A stretch of 64,000 bases of DNA. Origin: Phallus indusiatus. Taxonomy: Eukaryota > Basidiomycota > Agaricomycetes > Phallales > Phallaceae. The translations under genes and the position numbers were made by a program. The notes beneath the pieces are model-generated. The model saw nothing but the letters and a program-made list of their open reading frames with translations. It made no database searches and was not told the origin of the DNA. This document shows, one piece after another, positions 37,842 through 48,481 of this stretch. The DNA is taken from NCBI GenBank assembly GCA_027605045.1, contig JAQFWX010000127.1, positions 1-64,000 on the forward strand. Reading direction: 5' to 3'. Positions within the stretch are counted from its first letter, which is position 1, and each line of letters opens with the position of its first letter.

Positions 37842-38131
37842 CTATATGGGACAGATACAACAACAGCCATCACCGCCCTGGATTATTGTCAGATAATCAT
37901 GAATAGAGGCGGCTATAATCACCTCAGACTTACCGGGCACGGTAATGGAATACATCCACCTCTGATTCTTAGAGCATTTTGTGTTGTCTGTCGGCTTGGT
38001 GTTCGTTTTGGTTGGGTTGTCATATCTGAAATCGCAACAGGTTGCGAAGAGATAGTTGTTTGGTGACTTGGAATATAGACTGGTTTTGGTGCATTAATCG
38101 CGTTCTTTGGAGATGAAATAGAGTCTGACAT
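37842..38131 (-). CDS. Small protein with Cys-rich C-terminal tail
   Basis: Two-exon gene: exon 1 38131-37934, intron 37933-37878 (56 bp, GTAAGT...CCAG), exon 2 37877-37842; 77 residues. The first 55 residues are Ser/Thr/Pro/Gln-rich and hydrophilic. The end reads ALRIRGGCIPLPCP then GGDGCCCICPI, with six Cys in 19 residues. This layout (disordered head, R-G-G turn, Cys/Pro-rich tail) resembles the small CYSTM-like tail proteins common in fungi, which are thought to be membrane-associated. I recognise the layout, not a named gene. The clean splice sites and the Cys burst encoded only after splicing support it. It is convergent with the PanE-like gene, ending 96 bp from it. Confidence 0.6.
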
Positions 38132-38355
38132 GGCTTAAAGAGTATGGAGCTGCGTATAGGAGACGACGCGCTTAAATAACTACGGCGGCGTACGCAGTGT
38201 GCGTGGTTCAATGACGTCAGTGTAAGCATCGCACCTCTGACCCACTTTTGCACTGCATAGTCTAATAATAATCACATTTTATTCTTCATATTATTTACAT
38301 TACGTATCCTAGTATAAACAAACAGAAAATGTACGGCAAAAAGAGCGTCGAAATA

Positions 38356-40106
38356 TCATCTGAGCTGCAGAATACTGTCTCCAGTGAGGGTTCGCGTGGT
38401 CTTCTCCTTGCGCTTCTTTGGAACCTCCCATAGTCTCCAGAATTTGAGATTCTCATCGCCGGCTCCAGTGCAGACAACATCACCCTGGGGACTGACTTGC
38501 GAGAACAGCACTCTTGCATCATGAGCGTCACGTATTTCAGCTACCCGCTCCATTGTCGGGTAAGCGTGTATCATTATGGAATTGGTGGGGTATCCATGTG
38601 TCGTAAAGATCTCCTTTTTATGTGGTGCCCACCGCACTGACGTGATTTGCGCTGGAGTCTGGGCCGAGTAAATTCGTGCACTTGTTGTTACATTCCAGAT
38701 ATGCAATTTCGCGTCTGAGGTACCACCTCCGGTGGCTAGCAAGGAAGGCTGCCAGGGGCACCATGAAACTCCCTTAGAACCACATTAGCTGAAGAAAAAG
38801 ATGAGAATGTCGCCTTCAAATTAAATTACCTTAACAGCGGCCGTATGCGTTCTCTTAGTCATAAACGGTTCCTCGCTATGGGTACCACCAGCGTCTCCAA
38901 CTCGACCATCCCAAACTTGCACGACATTGTCATTGCCTCCACTAGCAAGGAAATCCCCATCAGAACGCCAATCAAGACCGCAGACTTCACCGGTGTGTCC
39001 AAGTAGTTCACAAACTTTGTGGCGGGCTACACGAACGTCGTGATGCCAGATGCTGCCGTCTCCGCACCCTGAGCTCACCAAGTGTCCGCTCCATGACATA
39101 CATGCAACTTGCGCTTGATGACCAGTCATAGTTCTCAGTTTAGTACCACTTTCAACGTCCCAAAGTTCGACATCGCCAGTGCCCAGTCCAATCGCAAGGT
39201 ATGAGCCATCGTTAGAAAATGAAACGGAGGCAACGTAGGTTCCCTCAGGGGCTTCGGCCATTTGGGTTACGGTACCTGTATCTGCGCGCCAGACATAGGT
39301 GTTCTCTGACAGAGCTACTGCTAGGATGTTGGTACTGGACCACGAAATAAGGTTAAGATAAAAGTCGTCTAATTGCCATGAGTCTTTAAGTTTTTCAGAA
39401 GCCTCTTTATGTGCTTACCTGCCATTCCTGGAGCATCTAGGACACGCTCAGGTTGAGTCGAAATTTTTCGGGTCTTGTTGGTGGTAGTACCCGTTGAACT
39501 TGATCCTGCGTTTGTACGTTGATATAGTGCACGGACGTGCAATCTTTGCTGGGATAAACTATTGTCTGCTGATGGCATTGGCGGGGGTTCATGATACTTT
39601 AAAACTCGCTGATTGAGGGGTAAACCAACTGCTTCTGCTAGTCTTGCAACATGTCTGGGTGATCCATCTGGATGATATGGTTTCATGGGCGCAGCAGCAA
39701 TATCACTATCGTCGAGACCACGAGCTCTCGGTAAGAATCTATCATCGGGGCCCAAACGAGTCATAGACTTTGCACGCCTCGGAGAAGGTTTGGCTTGTAG
39801 ACTCGGGAAGTAGTCATGTTTCACGACTTCCATTCGACTTTCAATACCTCCTCTTCTGATCACTCCCTGGTTAGCTTGTCTCTGAAGTTCCGCAGTGACA
39901 ACAAAACCGCCGATAGCTTGTTTGATGGGAGACGAAGGTCGAGATATAAAGGGATTTGCATCATGAGCATGAGCTCGTCGTTTGGATGGGGAGCCCAGAG
40001 ACAGCGCATTAATACCTGCTACCAACGATGGTGTTAGCGGCGCTCGTGTTCGAATAGGTGTTTTTGGATGGTGAGATTTGGATGTTGTTGTTTTTGTCGA
40101 AGCCAT
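38356..40106 (-). CDS. CDC20: APC/C activator Cdc20 (WD40)
   Basis: Activator and substrate receptor of the anaphase-promoting complex. Exons 40106-39419, 39368-38830 and 38772-38356 give 547 residues. The N-terminal half is basic and Ser/Pro-rich. A C-box-like motif lies at about 122-129 (DRFLPRAR; the usual motif has Ile where this has Leu). Then NQRVLKYHEPPP, and RVLDAPGMADDFYLNLISWS, whose DAPG is the Cdc20 rather than Cdh1 form. The seven-blade WD40 domain follows (HLVSSGCGDGSIWHHDVR, LASGGNDNVVQVWDGR, LLATGGGTSDAKLHIWNV, CTGAGDENLKFWRLWE). The C-terminus is Leu-Arg instead of the standard Ile-Arg tail that docks on APC3. No clear KEN box was seen. Cdc20 is favoured over Cdh1 on DAPG and SGSIWHHDVR. 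Confidence 0.9.
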
Positions 40107-40393
40107 GATTATTAAGGAAGAGCAAGATTTTAAAAAGACACGAAACAGAGGCGGTCAGGGTGGGGGTGTAATGGTATACGTAAGGTAAGGTGAAAAAACT
40201 GAAACGAACTTGTCACGTCTTAAACCGCGCGCCGATGCCACGTGATGGACTTCAAAGCCTGTTTACCTAAGCGGAAGGCCCTGTCCACCTTTCGAGTTGG
40301 TCCACTGGACCAGCAAGTATTCCCTAATATCGTTACGACGTTATTTCAATAGAAACTCTCATAATCTGAGCTAAATAACTAATAATGTTACCC

Positions 40394-42102
40394 TTATTCT
40401 CTGCTTTGCGAAACTAATCTTCCTATTTCCTTTCCAGCTTTGCGACCGAACACCGCACCGGCACTCAGACCACTTCCTCCTGGGTAATTTCCCCAAAATA
40501 TATCACCTACAATTTCACCTGCAGCGAATAATCCATCGATAATTTCATTTGAATCTTTGGCCCTAACACCTGCCGTATTCGGGTCGATGGCCAGTCCACC
40601 GAATGTGAATGTAATGCCACATGTAATCTTGACCGCGACGAAGGGTGGCTCTTGAATTTTTATCGCCCAATTGGATTTGGGAATTAGTAATCTTCTCGAA
40701 GATGATTGCGTGCCAATTTCATCTTTCACAGACGGATCGAATCTCTTTTCGGGGAACTCTTTACTGAATGCTTCGACCGCCTCGTTGTACTCATGGATCG
40801 TGTTTACGAACGTTTCTTTGTCTTGCAACCCTTGTTTTTCCAAGGATTTGGCGAGTTCTTCTATCGAAGTCGCTTCTACAATTTCTGTCACATCGGGCCC
40901 GTACTCTTCGATACGAAGTCTTTGTCGGCCCTTGTTATCCCAGACTTGGAAAGCAAAACCCCCGGGCTGATTCAGAGTGGCCTTTCCATAAATCGCATAA
41001 GTGTAATTCCTAAAATCGGCACCCTCGTCAACATATCTCCTTCCCAAGGCATTTATCATAAGGCCGAGGGGATAACCAGACTTGGTATATGCGTTTGTTA
41101 GGTCTCGAGAACCTTGGTCTCTTGGCGAATTGAAATCCCAGCAAGTTGAATGACAGCCAGACCAATCGCCCACCATACTCGGTCGAAGCTTTTCAGGTAA
41201 ATCAAGAACTAATCTGAAACCGTCTCCTTTATTGTATGGCGTTCCTCGCACCTGCGTCAAAGGCACCAACATCGGCCATGTCAGCGACTAATGACCAATT
41301 TCAAAAGAAGATGCGTTCTTACGTGTGCAAGTGCCCATTGAGGGCCTAAGTGTTCATTTCTCATTTTGGCATTCGCTTCGAAGCCGCCGCAGGCTAGCAC
41401 GACCGCTCGACTTTTCAGCGTGATGAGCGATCCGTCGCTTTGTTTTATCTTGACACCCCTTATGCATTCGGCCCCGCTCTCGTCTTTGTCGATATTTAGT
41501 TCCAATACAGTCGTTTCCCATTTGAATTGAATTCCCATATCGGTCGCTTTCTTCATCAAATCTCGGATCAGCCCTTTTCCTCCATCTGGAACTGTCAGAA
41601 CTAGACCGCCCCAGAATCTCAACTTTCCGCCAACATCATATGCCTGCCGATGTGTAGACAGCATATATCTTACACCGACATCTTCGGCCAACCAGCCAAC
41701 TACCTCTCTACTGTCCTCTACCAGCTCGTCGACAAGAGCGTTATTAGATTTCCCATCTCCTAATCGCAGAATGTCTTCTTTGAATTGGGCTTTCGTATAA
41801 GGTTCAATCTCAATACGAGCGAGTCTTTGCTCGTCTGTCTCTGTTCTTCTGATGATTGGGAGTAAATCCTGCAAGCCAGAGTGTGATGTCCGGTACGCTG
41901 CTGCCGTAAAATAGGTATTTCCGCCTCCCCAGGAAGGGGGACAGCTATCGATAAGCAATACTTGGGACGGTTCACACCCTGATTCGGCTGCTGAGATAGC
42001 AGCGCATAAGGCTGCGTTTCCTGTACCAAGTACAATGCATTGATATTGGTCTTTAGGATCGACCACGCCTGGTGATGATAATGATGATGGTAGTGACATC
42101 AA
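40394..42102 (-). CDS. FAD-dependent flavoprotein, FAD_binding_2 / TcuA-like
   Basis: Predicted 545-residue oxidoreductase of the fumarate reductase/succinate dehydrogenase flavoprotein family, closest in layout to tricarballylate dehydrogenase/CobZ-like proteins. Exons are 42102-41323 and 41251-40394. An N-terminal dinucleotide fold is present (CIVLGTGNAALCAAISAAE), then SCPPSWGGGNTYFTAAAYRT, SRAVVLACGGFEANAKM, and the C-terminal FAD segment ITFTFGGLAIDP, GLFAAGEIVGDIFWGNYPG and GGSGLSAGAVFGRKAG. No transmembrane segment or signal peptide was seen. The natural substrate cannot be assigned. It is divergent from the Ppo dioxygenase gene, sharing a 717-bp intergenic region. Confidence 0.85.
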
Positions 42103-42819
42103 GAGTTGAAGTGTTCTTCAGCAATCGAGGACATCATGTGATGGGCAGATGGATGAATGGATGCTTTCACATTCAAAAATACTTTCGGGTCCAGCTGAGA
42201 ACTTTCAACTTCTGGTCTGAGCTCTGCACCGGGCTGCGTACAACAACGCCGCAAAAAGCCTATTAATGTCTGACTTCGTTTGGCACAGTCTTGACGACGC
42301 CAGTAAAGATGCACGTCAACCCTTGAGCAGGGTCCGATTTTGTGTGTACCTCAAATTCCCTTAAACTCTCGACAGCCTTCGACAGCTCTCGACCCGGCTT
42401 TGTCGGGAATGGCCGGTACCGATGCTGCCGCCCTGGTATACTTATGTCCGGTGCACCAGAATCACCTCGTCAGATGTGAACACGAGCACGACCTCATTCA
42501 AACTCTAATTTCACATATGATATTTTGTTTATCAAAATGCAAAATTAACACAATGGGATACATATGTACACAGCTGTCAGCGGTGTTTCACTCCCACCGA
42601 TTAGCCTATCGCGCTAGCTTCTCCTTGTGTACATGCAACCCCTCCCTTCTAGCCTCCACTCTGGCGTTTTGTACTGATTCGTTCCCCTGTCCATCACAGT
42701 TACCGTTTCGGTCATGAGACGGACGTCCCTCATTTTTTTATTTAAAACGTGTTTAGACTTTCACCTTCCTACGCACCACCAAATCTCTTTCACCCGTTAA
42801 TTGGCTTCGGCAATATTTA
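42103..42819. other. Divergent intergenic region between flavoprotein and Ppo genes
   Basis: Shared 5' region of two divergently transcribed genes. No coding exon was recognised. It contains a short ATGATG-type run near 42072 and CGACAGC repeats near 42368-42392. Confidence 0.6.
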
Positions 42820-45800
42820 ATGGCTTCAGAGTATGAATATATTCTTCTTAATTCGCACGACACTAACTTCCCTACCCCCAGTAACACCTCTTCGGAATCC
42901 TGGATGCTATCCGCCTCAGACCTCCGTGCTCGTTTCCTAGGAGGCGAAAGAAACAAGCCATTATCTGACTTAGATGCTGGTAACAACGTATCAGTCCTTT
43001 CTTTGATTGAAGCCCAGATAAAGCGTGGCAGTCCCGTCAAGTTTGGCACATTCGTAAGGATCCCCATTGCATTATGATTGTTAATGGCTTTGCGTCTAAA
43101 TCCTCCTGGTCTGACGTTTGTAGGCTGCTGTTTGGGATGCTTTGAAAAATTCAAACACTATTGGAATCGATGATCGAAAAATGCTGGTGACTACACTTTC
43201 TTCGTCTATGCTTTCCGTGCTGTTGCTGAACGACAATTCAAGCTGGAAGATGTCATCGTCTTCATGTCCCGACTTCCACCTAATACTCAACTAGGAGCAC
43301 AAGTCGAACATTTTATGATAGAATTCCGTAAATAATCTCTCACTTAGTATTCTGCTGACCCCCGCTCTTACACACATATTACTAGTGTACAAGGATCTCC
43401 ATCATCCTCCAGCTACTTTCCTGGCACCGCTTCCTCCGATGAGTGAAATGTCTGCCAAGTTCGTCTCCTCCCCACGACCGCAAGGCTTCGCTTGGCGAGA
43501 GGCCGATGGTAGCAACAATAATCTGTTGATCCCCCAACTAGGAGCTGCACACACTGCATATGCCCGTTCCGTTACAGCCACCCGACCAATGTTTCGACAG
43601 AGCCTTCCAGATCCGGCCGTCGTTTTCGATACTCTGCTCAAACGTACCAAAAAGGTTGATCACCCAACCGGCTTGTCTTCTTGTTTCTTTGCATTCGCCA
43701 ATCTTATCATCCATACGTTGTTCAACACGAACAGACGTGATCCAAGCATCAATGATACCTCTAGCTATCTAGATCTCAGTCCCCTATATGGCGTTGATAT
43801 GGCCGAACAACAGACAATTCGTCAATTTGACGGAACCGGCCGCATTTTTGAAGATACCTTTGCCGATATAAGAATGCTGGGTATGCCACCGGCGGTGGCG
43901 GGGCTTCTTCTGGTATTCAATCGCAACCACAATGTGAGTGAATTTGCATTACATTAGCTTCTTCCCGCCTGATTTTAACTTTTAGTACATCGCGGATCGT
44001 ATTCTACATATAAATGAATTCGGAACATATTCGAGTGATCCGTTACCCTCTGACCCGAAAAAGCTTAGAGATCAGGACGATGAGATTTTCAACAGAGCCA
44101 GATCGGTCAATTCGTAAGCTAAGATTTCTTTGGGATTACCGATCAATTGACTGACATCCGGAAATAGAGGAGCTTTCATGCAGGTAAGCAACTGGATATA
44201 TCCATTCATTTCTCAAAGAAATTCATAATCAGTAGGTGATTATGCATGACTACGTTGGTAACATCCTGGGCATGATACCGGATTTGAACCCGTTTTACCT
44301 GGAAGCACTTGAAGTATGTCAGCCTTGATCAGCACCGTGGAAACAATGTTTGAACCGTTTCAATAGGAAATCAGGGACTCGAGCCATTCAATCCTGCCTC
44401 GAGGTGAAGGAAATGCTTGTTCAGTGGAATTCAACCTTCTTTATAGGGTAAGCGATAACGTGTTCTCTCGAATTGTTGTTATCACTAAGATACATTACTA
44501 GTGGCATGCAACTACATCTGAAAGCGAAGAAAAATGGCTCGAAGAGTCGTGGAATCGTCTTTTCCCGAATAAGGGATATGATGAGGTATTATTCGTTTCG
44601 TTGTCTTCAGTACATAGTCCGCTTAAAAAAAATCTTGTTTCAGATTACCCCAGGAGAGTTCGGTCGCGCTGTTGGGATGGAATTGCTCAGTCAAGGTAGA
44701 GATCCCCGAAAATGGACTTTCGGAGGGTGAGTATTCCTTTTTGATCATTGAATACTTGCATTAAAAGAAGATGGTAGATTAAAACGTGATCCTGTAACCA
44801 ACCGTTTCTCGGATAAGGACGTGGCTCAAATACTTCACAGCGCCACAGATGATTTGGCGCAAGGTTTCAGAGCCCGAGGCATTCCTGCGGTTTTCAAGGT
44901 TATTGAGATAATGGGAATTCAGCAAGCTCGTGCCTGGAATGTTTGTTCCTTAAATGAATTCAGAAAGTTTTTGGGCCTGAAACGTATGTCATCTCTGCGA
45001 GCGACAATTATCTCTCATGCCCAACGCCATATTCTCAGCTTATACGAGTTTCCGCGAATGGAATCCTGATGAAGAGATTAGTGTAAGTGTCATAATTCAA
45101 ATCCATACTGGCAAATACTCAAGCACATACTAGGCCGCGGCTGAGAAATTGTATCATGATATCAACAATCTTGAGCTTTTCGTGAGTTTTATCGGTTTTC
45201 AAGTCTATGAACACTCCCGTTGAGATTGCGCTAGGTGGGTATGCAAGCGGAAGAAGTGAGACCTTCGAGACCAGGCTCCGGTTTATGTTCTGGATACACA
45301 ATGTCCCGATCTATCCTGGCTGATGCTATCGCTCTTATTCGTGGAGACAGATTTTTGACCACAGACTTTTCTCGTAAGTGTCTATCGATATGTGAGAAGG
45401 CTTTGAATTAACACCATTTTTTAGCTCAAAATCTGACCACTTGGGGATACCAAGATGTTCAAACAACCCCCGATAATGGTTCACTTGGAGGAATGCTCAC
45501 CAAACTCTTGTATCGTGCCTTCCCGAATGATTATAGTCCCGGCTCGATATACGCACATTTCCCATTCACTGTTCCTAGTCGTATGCGTCAATTTATGGAG
45601 AAGGACTCGCGAATGATTAAAGAATATAATTGGAACAAACCTCAATCGGTGTCGCCCATCATTCCTGTTGCAGGAGTCGCGACCATACAAGATATTCTTA
45701 GCAACACATCCGCATTCTCTTCGCCGTACGAATCTAATATGGCTAGATTAACGAACGGTTATGGGTTCTTCTATGGAGGTGCTGAAAGCTCTAAGAATTT

Positions 45801-47554
45801 GAAGATGAAGGATTTGGTCAGATTTCACAGCTTTATCGCATTGTAAGCTCGCTGACACTGACTTGACGCACAGATAAGAGATATTCTGTTTACTCCCACC
45901 GCGAACACTAGCCATGGAGAATACTTTTACAACGAAACCCTAGAGCTTTTGGCGAACAAGTCGTATTCTACTGGACCTGCAACCAGAACTGTTGACGTAG
46001 TTCGAGAAGTTATCAATTGTGTATCAGTCCATTGGGCGGCCGCTCATGTCGTGAGTTAGATTGTCCGCTGTCTTGCTTTCTTCTTTGACCTGACATCCGA
46101 AGGTGAACCTATCTATAAGAACGCCGGACAACTCTCATGGTAAATACAGTGTGTATGATTTACATTACTACTTGGCTGTTGTCTTTTCGTGCGTATATTT
46201 TGGTTTCACTATGAGATTATCTTTTTTTTAAGCATCAAAAAATAGATACGTTTATCTCAACAACCGACCCGCCAGTGCCTGGTTTTTGGAGCAGACTTCA
46301 AGACGAGTTGCTAAAGAGCTTCTGGCAGAGATATCGTCTTTGTCCGGAGAAGTTGAGAAAGTTGTGCGTATTGATCTATCTGGTCGTTGGATCGTTTCGT
46401 TCATGACTCTTGATATTAGGCGGGTACATTGCACAAGACTATGGATAAATTGACTAAACGGTTCAAGCAACATGATCATGATGCAGAACACACAAAAAGT
46501 GCCTTCAATGAGCTGAAGCGGATGTTCAAGAGCACTCCTGAGGAGTTGAGCTATAATATCTTTGGTATCCTGATTAATTGCGTCGCCAACTGGTCTCACT
46601 GTAAGACTTTCTCGAAAGTTTCTCGTCCGTTCAATAGCTATACTCAAATTCTGGCTAGCTATGGTTCATGTCGTCGACTTTTATCTCGATCCGAGCAGAA
46701 AGAAAGAGAGAGAGGTTATTTCTAATTTGGCTAGCAGCTCAAGATTCAGTGACCTGGAAGAGGCGCAATTCAGAGGATATGTACGCGAAGCGTTGCGTGA
46801 GTGGTATCAATAATGAACCGATTGCGACGGGTTTCTTACCTTTCTCTTCTAGGTCTTGATCCTGCGGTAAATAGCTTTGACTGACCTCTTTTTCGGCAAA
46901 TTTTCTAAGATATTTTCTAAAGGTCTCGGGAGTGCTTCGCGAAGCACGTACAGCAACGACCACTCAAGGATTGCAGCTTGGTGGAGGCGACCGTGTTTAT
47001 TTGAACTTGGCCGGAGCTTACAAAGATGTGAGTAACCTGTTTTATAATTCACGGGTAGTATAGTGAACATCGTTTGTTTTATAGGACGGTGCATTTTTGG
47101 AGCCCAACAACGTCGATCCCCAAAGGAGGTTAACCGACAAGGCACCAAGCCTATCTGTTCCCGGAGCTCATTCGTAAGTGCAACCAATCTTTGTTTATGG
47201 AGTTAGATAGATATGTAACTATTGGTCCAGCTCGTTGAATGAAGAGTTCTCCGAGAAGACAATGGCTCAAACTCTTCGAGCCATTTTCCGTAAGTCGAAT
47301 CTGAGACGCGGGCCAGGAGCATCGGGAAGACTATCAAGGTACGGCTCAGAGTTAATTCGGTCCATCACAGATTTCTTGATCTCCATTCTAGATTCACTGA
47401 AGAGACGTTTGGTACGCGGCAAACATTGTACTCGGACGTGAAAGGGCAGGTTACTATGTGGCCCCAGACGATGATACTTCAGGTGAGTTTGTTATGATTA
47501 TATTTGGACAAATATCTAATCCGACACTATCAGTATGAAATTCCGCAAATATAA
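42820..47554 (+). CDS. Ppo-type fatty-acid dioxygenase fused to a P450-like domain
   Basis: Oxylipin-forming enzyme of the linoleate dioxygenase/diol synthase (Psi-factor-producing oxygenase) family; roughly 1,050-1,100 residues in about 20 exons. The N-terminal heme-peroxidase (cyclooxygenase-like) domain contains YKDLHHPPATFLAP, the distal-His region (IIHTLFNT), DTSSYLDLSPLYG, and YRWH, which carries the catalytic Tyr and proximal His. YRWH is encoded across an intron: TAT AGG at 44442-44447, TGG CAT at 44502-44507. The C-terminal P450-like domain has the helix-K ExxR (REALRLDP, near 46790) and the Ppo signature LRRGPGASGRL. The heme-thiolate loop, normally G-x-H-x-C-L-G, reads G-A-H-S-S-L-N, with the Cys position TCG at 47232-47234. 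The dioxygenase half should work; the P450 half probably lacks normal heme-thiolate chemistry. It ends at TAA 47552-47554. Confidence 0.9.
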
Positions 47555-47882
47555 ACCCCATATTGATATCCACCCCTCCTCTGATTATTGCTTTTAAACA
47601 CCATAAAAATACTCATATCCCCATCTCATGATTTATTTAATGAGCTAGCTATCTAGTAATCTATATTCGTTGATGTCTTTCTTTGTAGGATACATTACTC
47701 CGAGTCCTCCAACCTCAGGATTGGTAAAATGTAGAAAATTTCGTTTGTACACTGACATGAAGCCCGTATTTGAATATTACAAACTGAAATATATTTTACT
47801 TGAACGTTTGAAAAAAATAAAGAAACTGCGTTCTCGAATAGAAAACTTGTAGTTTTGTCTGCGGAGTTCGAAAGAATACTCA
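47555..47882. other. Short intergenic region before the Asterix-family gene
   Basis: 328 bp, AT-rich. Ppo 3' end and presumed promoter of the next gene; nothing else seen. Confidence 0.6.
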
Positions 47883-48388
47883 ATGGCACCTTCAGATCCT
47901 CGAGACCCGAGTCTAGAGGTACCACTCTCTCTGCCAAAGTCATGGACAAAAGACACGGGTATGTTTCAGGGAATACGTTTCTAGTCATATTTCTCATTCA
48001 TATTTTGCAGAGGGTCTGGCTGCTTTATCAATGCTGCTGTCTGGAGCTGTAATGCTCACCAAAAATAGGTGCGTGGTGTGGACTCATGCGTATTATTTTT
48101 ACCATTAATTTTATGAAACGTAGGTATCTTGCATGGGTTGCTCTGTTATTTGCTATCTCCGGGTATGTGAATACCCGTCCATTGCGAACGAAGGACGGAG
48201 GTCAAGGTTTGTCCGGCATCGCGTGAGTCGTCTGTGTGTTGATCCTGTTCGTAGTTCTTACACCCTTCCTCTTTTTTTTTTTCAGTTTCGCGCTGGCCGC
48301 TATGCTTTCAGTTTACCTTCCATACGTCTTCCTTCCTGTTCTCCCAGCTAGTGAACCGGTAACCCAGATCACTTTACCTGTTGATTAA
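47883..48388 (+). CDS. Asterix/PAT10 (WDR83OS, UPF0139) family membrane protein
   Basis: Small ER membrane protein of the Asterix family; in animals it is a subunit of the PAT chaperone complex that assists insertion of multi-pass membrane proteins. Four exons (47883-47958, 48011-48068, 48124-48222, 48286-48388) encode 111 residues, matching the family's roughly 100. The N-terminus has SDPRDPS, like the family's S-D-P-R-x-P-x start. Three hydrophobic helices follow: GLAALSMLLSGAVML, YLAWVALLFAISGYVNTR (the conserved C/L-AWVA core) and IAFALAAMLSVYLPYVFLP. Every intron join is in frame. It is convergent with threonine synthase, with 93 bp between the stop codons. Function is inferred from family membership. 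Confidence 0.8.
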
Positions 48389-48481
48389 TTTAATTGGACA
48401 TACCGAGTATTTGTATACTTCTATTCAAAAATGCGAGTACAGAATTTCTAGGATGAGATAATAAAACGATCGAAACATTAT

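Noticed and set aside
47670..47997. Overlapping open frames on both strands between Ppo and the Asterix-family gene
   Set aside because: No family match and no splice logic. The plus-strand small gene starting at 47883 explains the conserved part.
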